This document shows positions 34,027 through 46,200 of a stretch of 64,000 nucleotides of DNA, piece after piece. Positions within the stretch are counted from its first letter, which is position 1. Each line of letters begins with the position of its first letter. The notes below the pieces were generated by a model, which worked only from the letters and a program-made list of their open reading frames with translations, was not told the origin of the DNA and did no database searches. The translations under genes were made by a program, and so were the position numbers. Source of the DNA: Tetrapyrgos nigripes (lineage: Eukaryota; Basidiomycota; Agaricomycetes; Agaricales; Campanellaceae); assembly GCA_013368315.1 (NCBI GenBank), contig JAACJM010000049.1:372001-436000 (forward strand). The letters are read 5' to 3'.

Positions 34027-34553
34027 TACTTGTAAGTTGTAACGGTTCGACTACGGTCCGCTCCGGCTCGGCTCCGTACGGCTCTGCTAATAAAATTATA
34101 AATGGTCCAGCTCGGCTCTAGAGTCGTTTTCTTCCGACTGGCTCTGACTAAAGCCGCACGAGTTGCGTCATTTTCGGACTTTACCAAGGCTGACGTGGTC
34201 TGGCCTCATTTTTCAGGCAGTCATTTCAATTTCGTAATATTGCTGTAGATAGATGTTCCTAATATAGAAATGATCAAATAAAGTCTATTTATCTTGAATT
34301 ACAGTTTTTGACAAGCCTAGAGCGTGTAAGAAGTCAGACAAGTCTTTGTCTCGCAGTGGGTGTCACAGTGAAGGACACAGAAAGTAAGAAAAGGCCATAA
34401 TAAAAGTAAGAAAGCATTGGTCTGAAAGTTGGTAGAATAGTCGACTTGAACTGGCAAGGAGTTGGAGCCACTCCACGTGGAGCCAGGAGCCGATTGACCG
34501 GTGCGGCTCGACTCCGTGGCTAGCCGGAGCCGAGTCGAGCCGTTTACAACACT
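34027..34553. mobile_element. hAT-like non-autonomous element (MITE)
   Basis: A 527 bp segment flanked by the 9 bp direct repeat AGCGCTGTT (34,018-34,026 and 34,554-34,562; 8 bp is the usual hAT duplication, and one base may be chance). The ends are imperfect inverted repeats. Left reads AGTTGTAACGGTTCGAC (from 34,035) and right, reversed, AGTGTTGTAAACGGCTCGAC. Both continue into ggctcggctccg-type sequence. The TGTAAACGGCTCG terminus is typical of fungal hAT elements. There is no transposase frame inside. Confidence 0.7.
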
Positions 34554-34562
34554 AGCGCTGTT

Positions 34563-35154
34563 AGCATGCTTTCGCTCTCCTTTCCCAATCAAACTCACCA
34601 AATGATTTAACCAACGACGTTATCTTCTAAAGCATGGGCGGTCTCTTCATCCAAGAACATAGATTGAAAGATAGGTAGTGAGTAGAATTTGAGAATACCA
34701 AGAGAATACGGGTCGAGGAGATTGTATTTAAATTTTGGTCAAGCTTTTTTCGGCAAACGTCTTCTAGATTTTGCAATCCGCTTCCGTTTCCGTTCTGAAC
34801 ACTGTGGCACCACTTACCACTGGCTCCTTGCGTCCGTACCTGCCACCCGTACTAGACCATAAGACGACGCAACATAATTTCAGCTCAGGTCGCCTACTAT
34901 GTTCACCCTCCGCACTGATGTGGGATCTTTTGCCATGGCGTTTTGATCTGCAGAAAGGACAATTTCGCTCCATTATTATTCAGGAGGTACATAAGGGTAC
35001 ATATCATAGGTACTATTCTATGAATAAATCTAATTTAAGTGCGTCAGTCCTCCAGGAATCGCTGACTTATGAAACGATAATCTGAGGCAAGATACTTAAC
35101 GATAAAGTAGAGGCGTTCGCTCCACTAGACATCTCCATATCTCCAAAACTCCAG
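34563..35154. other. intergenic, 3' side of the FAD gene
   Basis: No gene is supported. The open frames on both strands are short and lack domains. Confidence 0.45.
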
Positions 35155-37602
35155 TCATTGGCCGAGAACCGAGCTCCTGAGAACATGCAGGAGCACCTTC
35201 CCCACAGTGGCAGGATTCACCACGTCAATCGACGCACCTAAACCATTCATAGCATGCCACATAGCCGAGCCTGCAAGGCACGCACAAAAGAGCGAAAGTT
35301 CAGTTATCTGACTGGCATGCGAGCCGGATTCATAGTGAGTCTAACATACCAACTTGTTTATCCTGCGACCAGTGGGTGGACAAGTCGAGAGATATCAGCC
35401 ACTATCCCTTGGCTCATGAAGAATAAGTTGTACTCACTTTGCCACACAATGCCTCTAGTTTACTCAAGTACCACCGGATATAAGAACCAACCTCTAGTGT
35501 CTCGCCCTCTTGTGGAACGGTGGTTTTATACGCATAATCTATGAGGAAAGGAAGGATATCAGACCCAGCCAGATAAACCACGTAGACTAGTTTCAGGATA
35601 CGTATACGTACCGACCATCTTATTTCCTGTCCTGTACATATAGATAAATTCACAGGGTCAGAGATGAAAGTAAACTAGGAAACAGACAGCCAACGACACA
35701 CCAAAGCGGAGTAAGCTTCTCAGCTTGAGTATGTAAGAATCTCGAAGAAAAATCAGGAGGAATCATCGAAATTCTCCTCTTGTTGAGGTCATGGAGAATC
35801 GTATTAAGTATAGCAGCACCCGTCACAGCTTTGAGACCTCCTTGACTAGAACGAAATTGAGGGCGTTGAGATTAGGACTGAAAAGCATCGTGGTAGAAGC
35901 TCACCCATAGACAGGATTCACTCTACATACAGAATCACCCAAAGCAATCCAATTTGCCGGAAGGTCATTGCAAAATTCAAAGTGCGTCCAGAAAGACGGT
36001 GCTAAACACGCATATATACGCATCAGATAACCACAATATCATAATGTCAGGCAAAAAGTTCTTCAAATTTGAAGGTGAAACAACTACTTACGACAGCGAA
36101 CCTTATTGATCTCTAACGTATGTTCGACTTCTTGGCACACATCAAGGAATCTCCATACCCAATCTGGGATCGGTGTCGCGGGTTTCGTCGCTTTGAGGCA
36201 TTCTCGAAGTCCTTCGAGGTCCTCAGGAAGCGGGGTAGATACTCCCCAAGTACCACAAGTGACCGAAACTGCGTTGAACGAAACTTCAAGACCAAAGGTC
36301 CAACCGGAGAATACGAACACTTACCAAAATTCCTCTCCAAAAATGCAGCTCCCACAAGAACCTGACTATGGCTTGGATCTCCCCTATAAGCGAACGGCCC
36401 TCCTGCCTTGTCCAGTTCGTCGTATTCAGGAAATCTTTTCGAAACGTCTGAAGGCATTTTAAAGTTGAATGTCGCGTAGCGCATTTGTGGATCGTATGAA
36501 TTAGTTAAATCTTCCAATGGCTTGGGGTTCCTTCCGAATCCCAGTTCTTGGAGCCATTTGGATCCAGCGCGAGCTGGACCTGTACAGTCTGTTTCCAGAC
36601 GAACGTGTATAAGTATTTCGATAATATATTCGATGGGAGATTCTCACCAATAACCAGAGTAGCATCCAGATTCTCCTTCAGACCCGTCTCGGTCCGTTGA
36701 ATAGCCACCTTCTTCAGATACTTTGGATCAACAGAATCGGCCTCTACTGCAACCACAGATCCTGCAATTTGCGTGATATTGGGATAATGACTCTTATCAA
36801 GTGTAAGCCGCCGAATGAGTGTTTCCGTCGCTCTGCGACCAGACCGGATCGTTTTGGGAAGATTACCGCTGTACTCTTCGTAGGGCGCGATCATTTGATG
36901 TCCACCAGGGAAGATATGGAAATCAGCAGGCTTAAGACTAGAGAAATATGCGTAGCGTGCGTTAGAACGCCCATTTACTGCTAGTAAAAGAATTCAGGCT
37001 TAGGAAAAGCTATATCCTTACCTGATGCCAGACTTCAAACACTCATCCTCCAAATCGGGAAAAAGACGTTCGAGAGCTTTGGCGACCGGAACTAGGTTGC
37101 CTGCCCAAGGAACGGAGAATAAGACATTGGGATTCTATTAGGGATACAGCCGACTAACCGTGAGTCGAGTGATACTGCATCACTCTCGCGCGTTTGTTCT
37201 TTTGAGTCCATGATTCGGCTTTGACGCCATCCTCCGTGCAAAGCCATGCTTCCGGCTCAACAATGTACACCTTTTCAAAATGGTCGGCGCATATCCTCGC
37301 TGCTAAGAGGCCTCCCAGACTAGAAATGAATACCAGATAATTCTCAGCGCTCATGCAACCAACCTCTCCACATATAGAAAAAGTCCCCACCTTCCACCGC
37401 ATACAACTGCAGCTCCACGTATCTTTTTATCATTTTCCCTACTTCTTCCCATTAATGGCAAATCGAAAATGATTGTTTCTTTCTTGAGGAGATACTGCCT
37501 GATACTACGTGCGATGAAGGGCACTAGCACCAAAAGTGCGGCGACGGCCAGCGTAAGTAATGGGTGTAGAGCAGACCCGTACGTACGAGCCTCCAACTCC
37601 AT
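35155..37602 (-). CDS. FAD-dependent oxidoreductase with N-terminal membrane anchor
   Basis: About ten exons. Exon 1 (37,602-37,391) starts MELEARTYG and has one hydrophobic anchor, LLTLAVAALLVLVPFIA, then basic residues. The split AG|T codon at its end forms the dinucleotide-binding motif AVVCGGSLGGLLAAR, followed by ADHFEKVYIVEPE. Further exons give the FHIFPGGH, VVAVEAD and ATLVIG...CTGPARAG segments of FAD monooxygenase-like folds, and the GDSVCRVNPVYGQGG box that contacts the flavin. The last exon ends SSVLGQ with TGA at 35,155-35,157. A 13 nt exon lies at 35,350-35,362. The protein probably sits on an internal membrane and oxidises a small lipophilic substrate; the substrate is unknown and no biosynthetic cluster is apparent. 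The ATG at 37,602 gives the anchor directly. Confidence 0.88.
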
Positions 37603-37733
37603 TTCGATGTGCCTATACTGGTTATAGACTGTCTGGAACGTGAAGGAAAAGGAACGGGAAGAGATGAGGGAAAGAACAATTTCAGAACGGTTTGTGCTGA
37701 GACTGGGGTATTTATCTGCTACGTGGCCAGTAT

Positions 37734-37832
37734 CACGCCGAAAATACAAAAATATCCGCTCGGCAGAAAGGCGTACGGAAACACTTTTTTACAGTAGTGA
37801 TCTATCCGTCGAATGGATATTTTTGTCTTTTC
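37734..37832 (+). mobile_element. short MITE, copy 1, right end eroded
   Basis: It starts CACGCCGAAAATACAAAAAT and closely matches 38,205-38,327. It lacks the terminal GGCGTG and about 24 internal bases. It lies about 130 bp upstream of the FAD gene start. Confidence 0.7.
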
Positions 37833-38204
37833 AAATCGAAATCGAACCTTGGCCTTCCAGCGTACGCTATTACGAAGACACTGAAACGCAAGTACATACC
37901 TCGATCGGAACGGGAAAATAGATCCTACATGGACGGACCCTGCTCGAGCAGAATTGTTTCGGAATTGCGATGAGTATCACCATAAAAACGACTCACAGCC
38001 TCCGAATCCTCTTGCAGATAAGGTATGTACAGATAAGAACCCTACTTGCATTGCTAGCAGCTTGGGATGCTGGGCGTTATGACAGAGCAGTCTATCGATT
38101 TGAGATCGAGACACTTGGGAATACACTCACTCACTCACTGGGTTTTTGATTACAAAGATTTATTATTTCGTAATTTTCTGTTGTGATATAGCGTCCGTAG
38201 TACA

Positions 38205-38335
38205 CACGCCGAAAATACAAAAATATCCGCTCGGCAGAAAGGCGTACAGAAACACACTTTTTTACAGATATATCTTATATCAGTAGTAGTGATGTGATCT
38301 ATCCGTCGAGCGGATATTTTTGTCTTTTCGGCGTG
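38205..38335 (+). mobile_element. short MITE, copy 2, complete
   Basis: 131 bp with terminal inverted repeats of about 28 bp. The left end is CACGCCGAAAATACAAAAAT; the right end, reversed, is CACGCCGAAAAGACAAAAAT. Both continue ATCCGCTCG. ACA flanks both sides (38,202-38,204 and 38,336-38,338), a possible 3 bp target duplication. No coding capacity. Confidence 0.8.
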
Positions 38336-38819
38336 ACAAAAACTCCGCATTATCCGTGCCCGAAAGGCCCGAGGCCATTCTTGGTCATCTGCACTTACTT
38401 TCGGGTTCAACACCCGAAGTTGTACATTTATTTTTCTTTTCTTTCTCTCTTTTCTCATAGAAAGATGTAGAAACCAGTAGGACAATCTAGTCTTTTAAGC
38501 ATTAGTAGTATAAAACCTTATGTACTTGTACCCAAAATCAATCTATCATTCTATCTACACCTTCGTGCTTTTATCACAGCTCATAATGACCCGAATTCGG
38601 CCCAATTATAATGAAAGCTTTCACACAGTAAGCCGGTTATTATGGCCTCTACCCATTACGGCGATTATAAGCGCTTATGGTCCATTATTAGGTACGGTCA
38701 AAGTGTGGAATAAAATATTCCGCTGATCCTTTGTTATTTTTATTTGGAGCAAAGTTCAGCGAGGTTGTCCTTTGACTGACCGATTTATTTTACATTTTAT
38801 TATATGCATATCTATCAGT
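38336..38819. other. boundary between gene island and repeat island
   Basis: No gene is supported. CG dinucleotides become scarce from about 38.75 kb onward. Confidence 0.5.
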
Positions 38820-39053
38820 TTAAAATTTGTACAGTGATTGATGAGGACCTTGCACAGCTGCTCTAGGCTGCTCGTGCTTTGCAACCACCACAACGCTCTT
38901 GGATTTGGTGATAGTGGCTTGATCCGTAGGCTTGGGTTTGTCCTTAGATCTATGAGGCCTTTCTGGACGACGCTTTTGACTGTCTTGTGTGTCTTCAGAC
39001 TGGGGCACAGCCATGGCATACTCTTTGCCTCTGAATTTGTCTAGAGAGCTCAT
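38820..39053 (-). CDS. small basic hypothetical protein, possibly transposon-linked
   Basis: 77 codons with MSSLDKFRGKEYAMA at the start, a Lys/Arg/Pro/Ser-rich middle and VVVVAKHEQPRAAVQGP near the end. It looks protein-like but no family is recognised. It lies in a CpG-poor repeat island. Confidence 0.25.
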   Translation of the reverse strand: MSSLDKFRGKEYAMAVPQSEDTQDSQKRRPERPHRSKDKPKPTDQATITKSKSVVVVAKHEQPRAAVQGPHQSLYKF

Positions 39054-40312
39054 GTCAAACCCTGGAGTAAGGTTGGGTAGAGTGAATAATCAACAGCATA
39101 TATTTTATTGTTTCAGTGATGTGCATCAGCAACTAAAATGCTGCAGATGCAGATATTCAAAATACTATTTTCCATTTATTTCTTTTAAAAAATAAGCAGG
39201 CACTTCAGTGCTCAAATAAGTGCACTTTGACTGTATTTATTGCAGCATTTCGAAATTTCTGACATACAGTGTATATACTATATGACACAGTCACCTGAGA
39301 CTCTTGTTAAATGTGTCAAAATGAAATTCAAAGATCTATATTCATGAACATACATAGATACATGGTAATACATATACCACAGCTATGAATAAGAGTCTTA
39401 AAGAGACAATAGTATCCAAACTCACCTAACCAATATGCAGCCTCAAACTCACATCAACTGCTGAAGCCATGTGGATAAATGTCCAACTCTGTAATGGTTT
39501 TGGGTGAGATAGATCGGAACACTCACAAAAGGATGACAGGTAGCAGAGAACTAGTTGATAGTATACAAGTCCTTCCTTTGGTATCAACTTGATACTGTTG
39601 AACTGGCACATCATTGTATGCAGCCATCAACAATCAAAGATGTTGTCTAGTGTGCTGCTTGACTGTGGCACATCAATATCAATCACTAATTGATAGATTG
39701 ATCGTATATGTACAGCTTTATATTGTGGTAATTAGCCACATTAGTAGTTACAGCCACAACTTGTAGGTAAGGTAGGTGACATCCACTTCCATCTATAACC
39801 ACATGACTTTTGTGACAGCAACAATGGACAACAACAACAACATCAATGATAAATGTGGGACCACCAAAGTGTTCCTTTTGTAGTTTGTAGACACTCTGTG
39901 TCATGACACCTATATTTGGTACTATTTATTTCTTCTTATCTCCGTATCCTCGGACCTTTACACCATATGACTCTTGTTCCACATGCTACGCATCAGACCT
40001 TTCATTTCTCTGATACAGCTTCTTTTACAGCTTCCTTTACACCTTTACTTTTACATATATAAACCCTGACCTGACACCTGGTTCCCCATCTCAACCTCTT
40101 TGTTGTTGGGACCAGGTGTGTATTCTCTTCTTCACTAGTTCTCTCACTCTTACTGATAGAGCTTGTAGTTCCAGTACTTACTGCTGTCTATTAGCTCCTT
40201 GCTGTTGCTGTTATCACTATCTAAGCAATTGCCTCTTTGTGACATTAGGTTGAGATCCCTTACTGCACTGGTGGCCTCTGTATAGTTCGTCCTTGCAGGA
40301 ACTGTTCTCACC
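39054..40312. other. CpG-poor leader of the nested retroelement-like ORF
   Basis: No gene is supported. A TATA-like acatatataaacc at about 40,055 sits about 255 bp upstream of the ATG at 40,313, followed by pyrimidine-rich DNA. This could be the promoter or an LTR remnant of the older element. Confidence 0.4.
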
Positions 40313-40578
40313 ATGTCTGGGAGATATGCTGCACCATCCTCTGTCTCTGAGTCCTCTGCATCTGCATCTGCATCCCTGCCTCCAGCCACATCACTCCAGC
40401 TCTCCCCTGAACCTGACCTTGACTGCTCAAGCTACCCACACAGCTTTGACATCTGTGATCGCACTGACTGCCACCTCTGCCCTCGTGAAGAGTACTGGGA
40501 CTGTGAAACCCAGCCCTGTCCACTCCCTGACCTAGTACTCTTTGTAGATGACTCAGGAGACAGCCATATTGTTATCCC
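40313..40578 (+). pseudogene. retroelement-like ORF, 5' half, interrupted by the Gypsy insertion
   Basis: Starts MSGRYAAPSSVSESS; Ser/Pro-rich; has a Cys pair (CDRTDCHLC) before EEYWDCETQPCP. At 40,578 the frame runs into the Gypsy 5' LTR. With the element and one target-duplication copy removed, the frame continues exactly at 47,384. The Pro-rich start and later Gln/Leu coiled segment suggest a gag-like protein. Confidence 0.6.
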
Positions 40579-41057
40579 TGTCATGAACTGCTACAGCTCT
40601 CTGTCCTCCTTCCTCTTTTACTTCATTATTGAACCCTTTCTCTGATCATTCATCTATTGCATTCCCCTATATTTCTGACTTTGAACTTTATAAAACCTGT
40701 CAAACTCTATAATAACTGTCAATCAATCTTCCCATCTTTCTTATCTCTTATCCATTCTTCTTATCTTTAACTTGATTGATCCGATCTTCCTATCTTTCTC
40801 AACCATATGGCATCATTCTATTTTTACTTACTTTTCTCATCTCTTCGCATTTCTCATATATACTCAAGATCTCTTGTAACTGATTCCCCAGTTTGTTCAC
40901 TTTGTCTCTGCTCTGTACTACTACTATGCAGTGTAGAGCCTAGTCAGCCTACTCATCTCTCTCTCTATCTCCATCTCATTTACATCCCTCAATCTATCTG
41001 CTTTGTATCTGCTTTTTCTCAGTGTGTGACTTGGGTGGTTATTTGAGTGTATTGACA
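40579..41057 (+). repeat. Gypsy 5' LTR
   Basis: 479 bp, starting TGTCATGAACTGCTACAG and ending GTGTATTGACA. It matches the 3' LTR except for scattered transitions and an 18 bp gap. Confidence 0.92.
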
Positions 41058-41408
41058 ACCCTGACACTTGAATGAACTCCCTTACACCCACCTCACTATC
41101 TTGAGTCTCTTTCTCGTCTACCCTGTCCATCTTTATTCTCAAATATCCTTTCCCTCTTCTATCCTCATTTCATCTATATTGCAAGCATTGTCTTCCCTCA
41201 TTGTAATTCGATTTCATATCAATTACCAGGAGATACTACTTTGAGTAGACTGCATAACCACTGAATACTTCGAGTATCAGTGTAGCAACAATCATCTTCC
41301 CTTCTGTATACATCATCTATCCTGGCTACCAGACCAATTCAGTTTATACCCTTAACTTATACTACTGAAGACTGTCGTCGACCCCCATACCTGTTCCCAC
41401 CACAACTA

Positions 41409-42245
41409 GTGGACGTCCATAGTCATTACAACCATTTGCAAGGTATCAGGGAACATCCGTGGCTCTACAATGACAGTTTTATCTGTACTGAACGTTGGAT
41501 CTGGAAGTTTAGACTAGGTGAAGTAGCCCTGTCTAGATATTCACACATACGAACCACTTATAATCATGAATCCGAGGAATATACTGTCAGGATTACTGGT
41601 CTCTTCTATATCAGAAACTACAACGAAGAACACCTCCCCCTCTTCCTTGATCCAGAACAAGACAACCCTCTTCCTTTCCCAGTTATCTAGTGTATGACAT
41701 CTCAACGAACAGAGTCTGCAGATCCAGATCTACTCTGTGCAGACTGCCCCCATGCTTATTGGCCTAACACAAAACAAGACGCCTACTACATCCCAGACAA
41801 TTCAGGAAACCTGTGGAAATTCTGCAGTGAGTTACCGTGTCTAAACCAATACAACAGACAAAGACTTCCTTCCAACATCCTCCTTAGTCCACTGTTTCAA
41901 GTCATAACCAATAACCAAGAACTAGAGATTCGAAAAGCTCATCCTGTCATCGACTCTGAAACTGAACCAGACCAAGGGACATCTACCCCTACAAACACTC
42001 AACCAAATCCAGAACCTTCTTCCCATGCACCACCTGATTTGTCTTCGGCATCAGATTCGTTACCAGACCCATCTTCTAATAATCCATCAAATCCTCCCCG
42101 TGATCCTTCTCCTGATCCATCAGAACTGAGAAAACCTTCTTCTCCTGTAATCCCATCTGCTGAAGGACCATCCTCGTCCAGCCCCTACTCCATCTCCCGA
42201 ACCGTTGGATCCAGACGACCCAGCAATGTCAGACATAGCATCTAA
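41409..42245 (+). pseudogene. leader ORFs of the Gypsy element
   Basis: Two frames in a row, 41,409-41,690 and 41,694-42,245, before gag proper. The second has CADCPHAYWPNTKQDAYYI and a long Pro/Ser tail. They are probably one N-terminal Gag region. No domain is recognised. Confidence 0.5.
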
Positions 42246-43263
42246 CAATTCCAACAGCACCTCCAAACGAGGAAGGAAACCTGATGCCTTTAACAGAGAA
42301 CGCAACGAGGTAAAGCAATGGTTAGCTTCATTCAAGAATTATCTACACCAGAACAAGGCTAGATACACAATGGAGGACTCTAAGGTGTCCCTATTCCTTT
42401 CATTCTTCACGGGAGAAAAGGGAGGAGATTGGGCAACCCAATGAATTACAGAACAAGAAGAAGATGGGGGGGATGTAAAGATTAAACCAGATGAGAGGTG
42501 ATGGACAACGTTGAAGGAGATCAGAGATAGGTTTAAAAGGGATTTCAAGGCACTTGCTTCTGACAAGGTCGCAAAGAATAAGATCAAGAATGCTAGGATG
42601 AAGGGAACGGATATTAGTAGCTATAACAGTATCTTCGACATGTACAGAGAAGAGTCAGACTTTGGAGAAACAGCCCTTTTGGATTACTACAAAGGAGGTC
42701 TCCCAGAAAAGCTTTGGAAAGCAGTAGGAATGACTTGGCCAAAATGGAAGGACTTCAATGAGTATAGAGAGAGGATGATGGATCTCCATTTAGAGTGGAT
42801 AAACGAGAGAGAAAGAGAAGGACGATCGAGATCATTTTCTACGCCAAGAACGAATTCGGGTCCTTCTCAAGGATGAATGGTAGCAAGTGTGAATGTGCTT
42901 ATGAACATGGGACCAGGTGCTAATTCATCCTTCACTCCTCTACCTAAACTGACACCTGAAGAAAGGGACTGACTCCGAAGACTAGGGGCATGTTTCATGT
43001 GTAGACAACCTGGACACATGAGCAACGAATGTCCAACGTTCCCAAACAATACCCTGAGACCATCAACGTCTCAAAATACCCCTCAAAACTTCCCTCCTCA
43101 ATCAGTTAGGACAGCTGAAACTTCTGTTCCAACTCCATCATCATCATCTCGCTCATCACCTGTAACAGTAGCTCACATGTCATTGTCTTCATCTCATAAT
43201 GTAATCAAGGACATTTTGGAGGATTGGAAGGAGAAGAAAAGGAACAGGCGGCTGTATATTTGA
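42205..43263 (+). pseudogene. Gypsy gag with CCHC zinc knuckle, broken
   Basis: The capsid-like segment (NRERNEVKQWLASFKNYL, then EIRDRFKRDFKALASDKVA) is followed by the knuckle CFMCRQPGHMSNEC at about 42,991-43,032. Stops at 42,442, 42,499, 42,874 and 42,970 are all TGA. It would package element RNA if intact. Confidence 0.8.
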
Positions 43264-43269
43264 AGGACA

Positions 43270-46200
43270 TTATGTCAAAGCTGGATTTTTGAAACACTCC
43301 TCTGCTATGTTGTCAGAAGGAGTTGTAAAGTACACCAGACAATTTTTGAACAATCGATATAGTGTGTTATACCCCTCTAGTGAGTGTACCTTCCCTTCAG
43401 AATTAAGAATGTTGGCAGTCACTCGTAACTGACAGGTACCTTCGATAACACTCAAAACTGAACTCATTGGCAAAATTACCAGCAGAAAAATCGACGCAGA
43501 TGCTCTAATAGACAGTGGTGCAGAAGGCATAATCATCAATAGCCGTTTTGTACAAAAAAAACTGATTAACCCTTCTTCCTATCAAAAATCCATTCCCTGT
43601 ACGAAACGTTGACGGCTCTGAAAATAATATGGGATGGGTACGCCATTACACCATTCAAAAACTTTGAATCTACTCTCAGGATAATAAATTGTATCATGAA
43701 GAGACAGCTGAATTCTACATTACAGACATCAAAGATCACGATATAATTCTCGGCACTGACTGGCTGGAGGAACACAATCCAGAAATAGGTGGAATTTACT
43801 AAGGCTCAAGAACTCGCAGAAGCAGCCCAAAAGGCAAAAGAAGATATACCACTTACAGATAAGATTCCATCCCAATATCATCAGTTCTTATCAGTTTTTG
43901 ACAAACAAACTTCAGAACGACTACCAAAATGTGGAGAATGGGATCACACTATTGAATTGAAACTGGACTTCATACCTTGTCCTTGTAAAACCTATCCTTT
44001 ATCTCCGAACAAGCAAAAGGAACTCGACAATTTCATTGAAGAAAACTTGGAAAAGGAATACATCAGACTGTTGAAGTCTCCTATGGCAAGTCCCTTTTTC
44101 TTTGTCAAAAAGAAAGACGGGAAACTACATCCTGTACAGGACTATCAAGCACTGAACAAAGGGACCATCAAGAACGAATACCCTTTACCACTTATATTGG
44201 AGCTGGTAGATAAACTCAAAGGAGCACAAGTCTTTTCAAAAATCAACCTTCAATGGGGATATAACAATGTGTGAATAAAAGAAGGAGACAAGTGGAAAGT
44301 GGCATTTAAGACAAATAGAGGACTTTTTGAACCAACGGTGATGTTTTTCGGTCTAATGAACTCCCCCACAACATTCCAGGCAATGATGAATACCCTTTTT
44401 AAGGACCTCATTGATTCCAGAAAAGTGGTAATCTACATGGACAACATCTTGATCTTCACAGAAACCCTAGAAGAGCATCAACGAATGGTCAAACAAGTGC
44501 TCATGTGACTTTGAGAGAACGATCTCTACACCAAACTGGAGAAATGTACCTTTGAAACCAGTTCTGTGGAATTCCTAGGTCTCATTGTCTCCCACAATAC
44601 ACTGGCAATGGACCCAGTCAAGGTTGAAGGTGTCACTAAATGGCCAACCCCATGAAATGTCAAAGATGTTCAGTTGTTCTTAGGATTCAGAAACTTCTAC
44701 CATCATTTCATACATGACTTTTCTAAAGTTGCATGACCACTTTTCAACTTTATGAAGAAGGACGAACCATGGAGGTGGTCAGTGGAGACAGAAGAAGCTT
44801 TTCAAGCACTCAAAGATGTGTTCACTTCTTCACCAGTTCTCTTAATGCCCGATCATTCTAAACCATATCGAGTAGAGGTTGATGCTTCTGATTATGCTAC
44901 AGGAGGTATCTTACAACAGAAAGGAAATCTTTATCAGAAACCGAATGGAACTATGACATTCATGATAAGGAACTGTTGGCAATCATACGTGGATTAGAAA
45001 CTTGGCAATATTATCTTGAAGGTGGACCACATACTATTGAAATCCTGACCGATCACGAGAATTTGAAGTACTTCACTACTGCTCAGAAACTCAGCTGATG
45101 ACAAGCAAGGATGGCCTTGTTTCTAACCAGATTTGACTTCACATTGACATATAAACCTGGTAATCTCAATTGAAGTGACCCCCTTTCTTGAAGACCAGAC
45201 CATAAAGAGGGGGTCGAAAACGACAACAAGGATAGAGTGTTACTCAATCTGAAGTTCTTCAGAATTCGAGCTACAAGACTAGGAACAGTGATTGCAATCG
45301 GAGATGATGAACTGAGAAGACGTATTAGAGATTGTCCAAAAAAATACACCGACGTTGTGAGTGCCCTACAGGTCATCTTGAACAACGGTCCATGCTCGCT
45401 GGTAAAAAATTTACAGGAATGGAACTATGAGGACGGAATCATCTTGTTTTGAGGAAAAGTCTATGTTCCAAATGATCAACAACTACGGAGAGACATAGTC
45501 AAGATGTACCATGATAGTCTCACTGCAGGACATCCAGGCCAATTTAAAACCTACGAACTTATAAGTAGAGAATTCTGGTGGCCCAGCATATCAGTATTTG
45601 TCTGTGATTATGTTGAAGGATGTGCTACTTGCCAATTGACCAAGGCACAAAACCATCCATCACATGTACTATTGGTCCCAAACGAAACTCCAGAAAGACA
45701 TTTTGGCACAATCACAACCGACTTCATTACAGACCTGCCAGAATGTGAAGGCTTCAATGCAATTCACATAACAGTGGACCGATCAACTAAAACTGTAGTA
45801 ATCTCACCATGCTGAAAAGATATCGATAGTGACAGAACAATTGACATGTTATTCAATAACACCTGGCAACATTACAGTCTCTGGGATAAAATGATATCAG
45901 ATTGAGGACCTCAGTTTGCAAGTCAGGTTATGAAGGGAATATACGCTAAGTTTGGTATTACTTCAGCACTTAATACAGCTTATCACCTGCAAACAGATGG
46001 CAAGACTGAAAGGTTCAATCAGGAGCTTGAACAGTATCTTAGAACCTTCTGCAACTACCGACAAGATGACTGGGTCAAATATTTGCCATATGCAGAGTTA
46101 TTCCATAACACTCAAGTCCACTCTACTACCAGGAAATCACCCTTCAAATTACTTCATGGATATCTTCCTTGACTCTTTCCTTCAATCAACCCTTCTTCAC

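Noticed and set aside
35155..37602. A secondary-metabolite cluster around the FAD oxidoreductase
   Set aside because: No PKS, NRPS, terpene cyclase, P450 or transporter is present in the neighbourhood.
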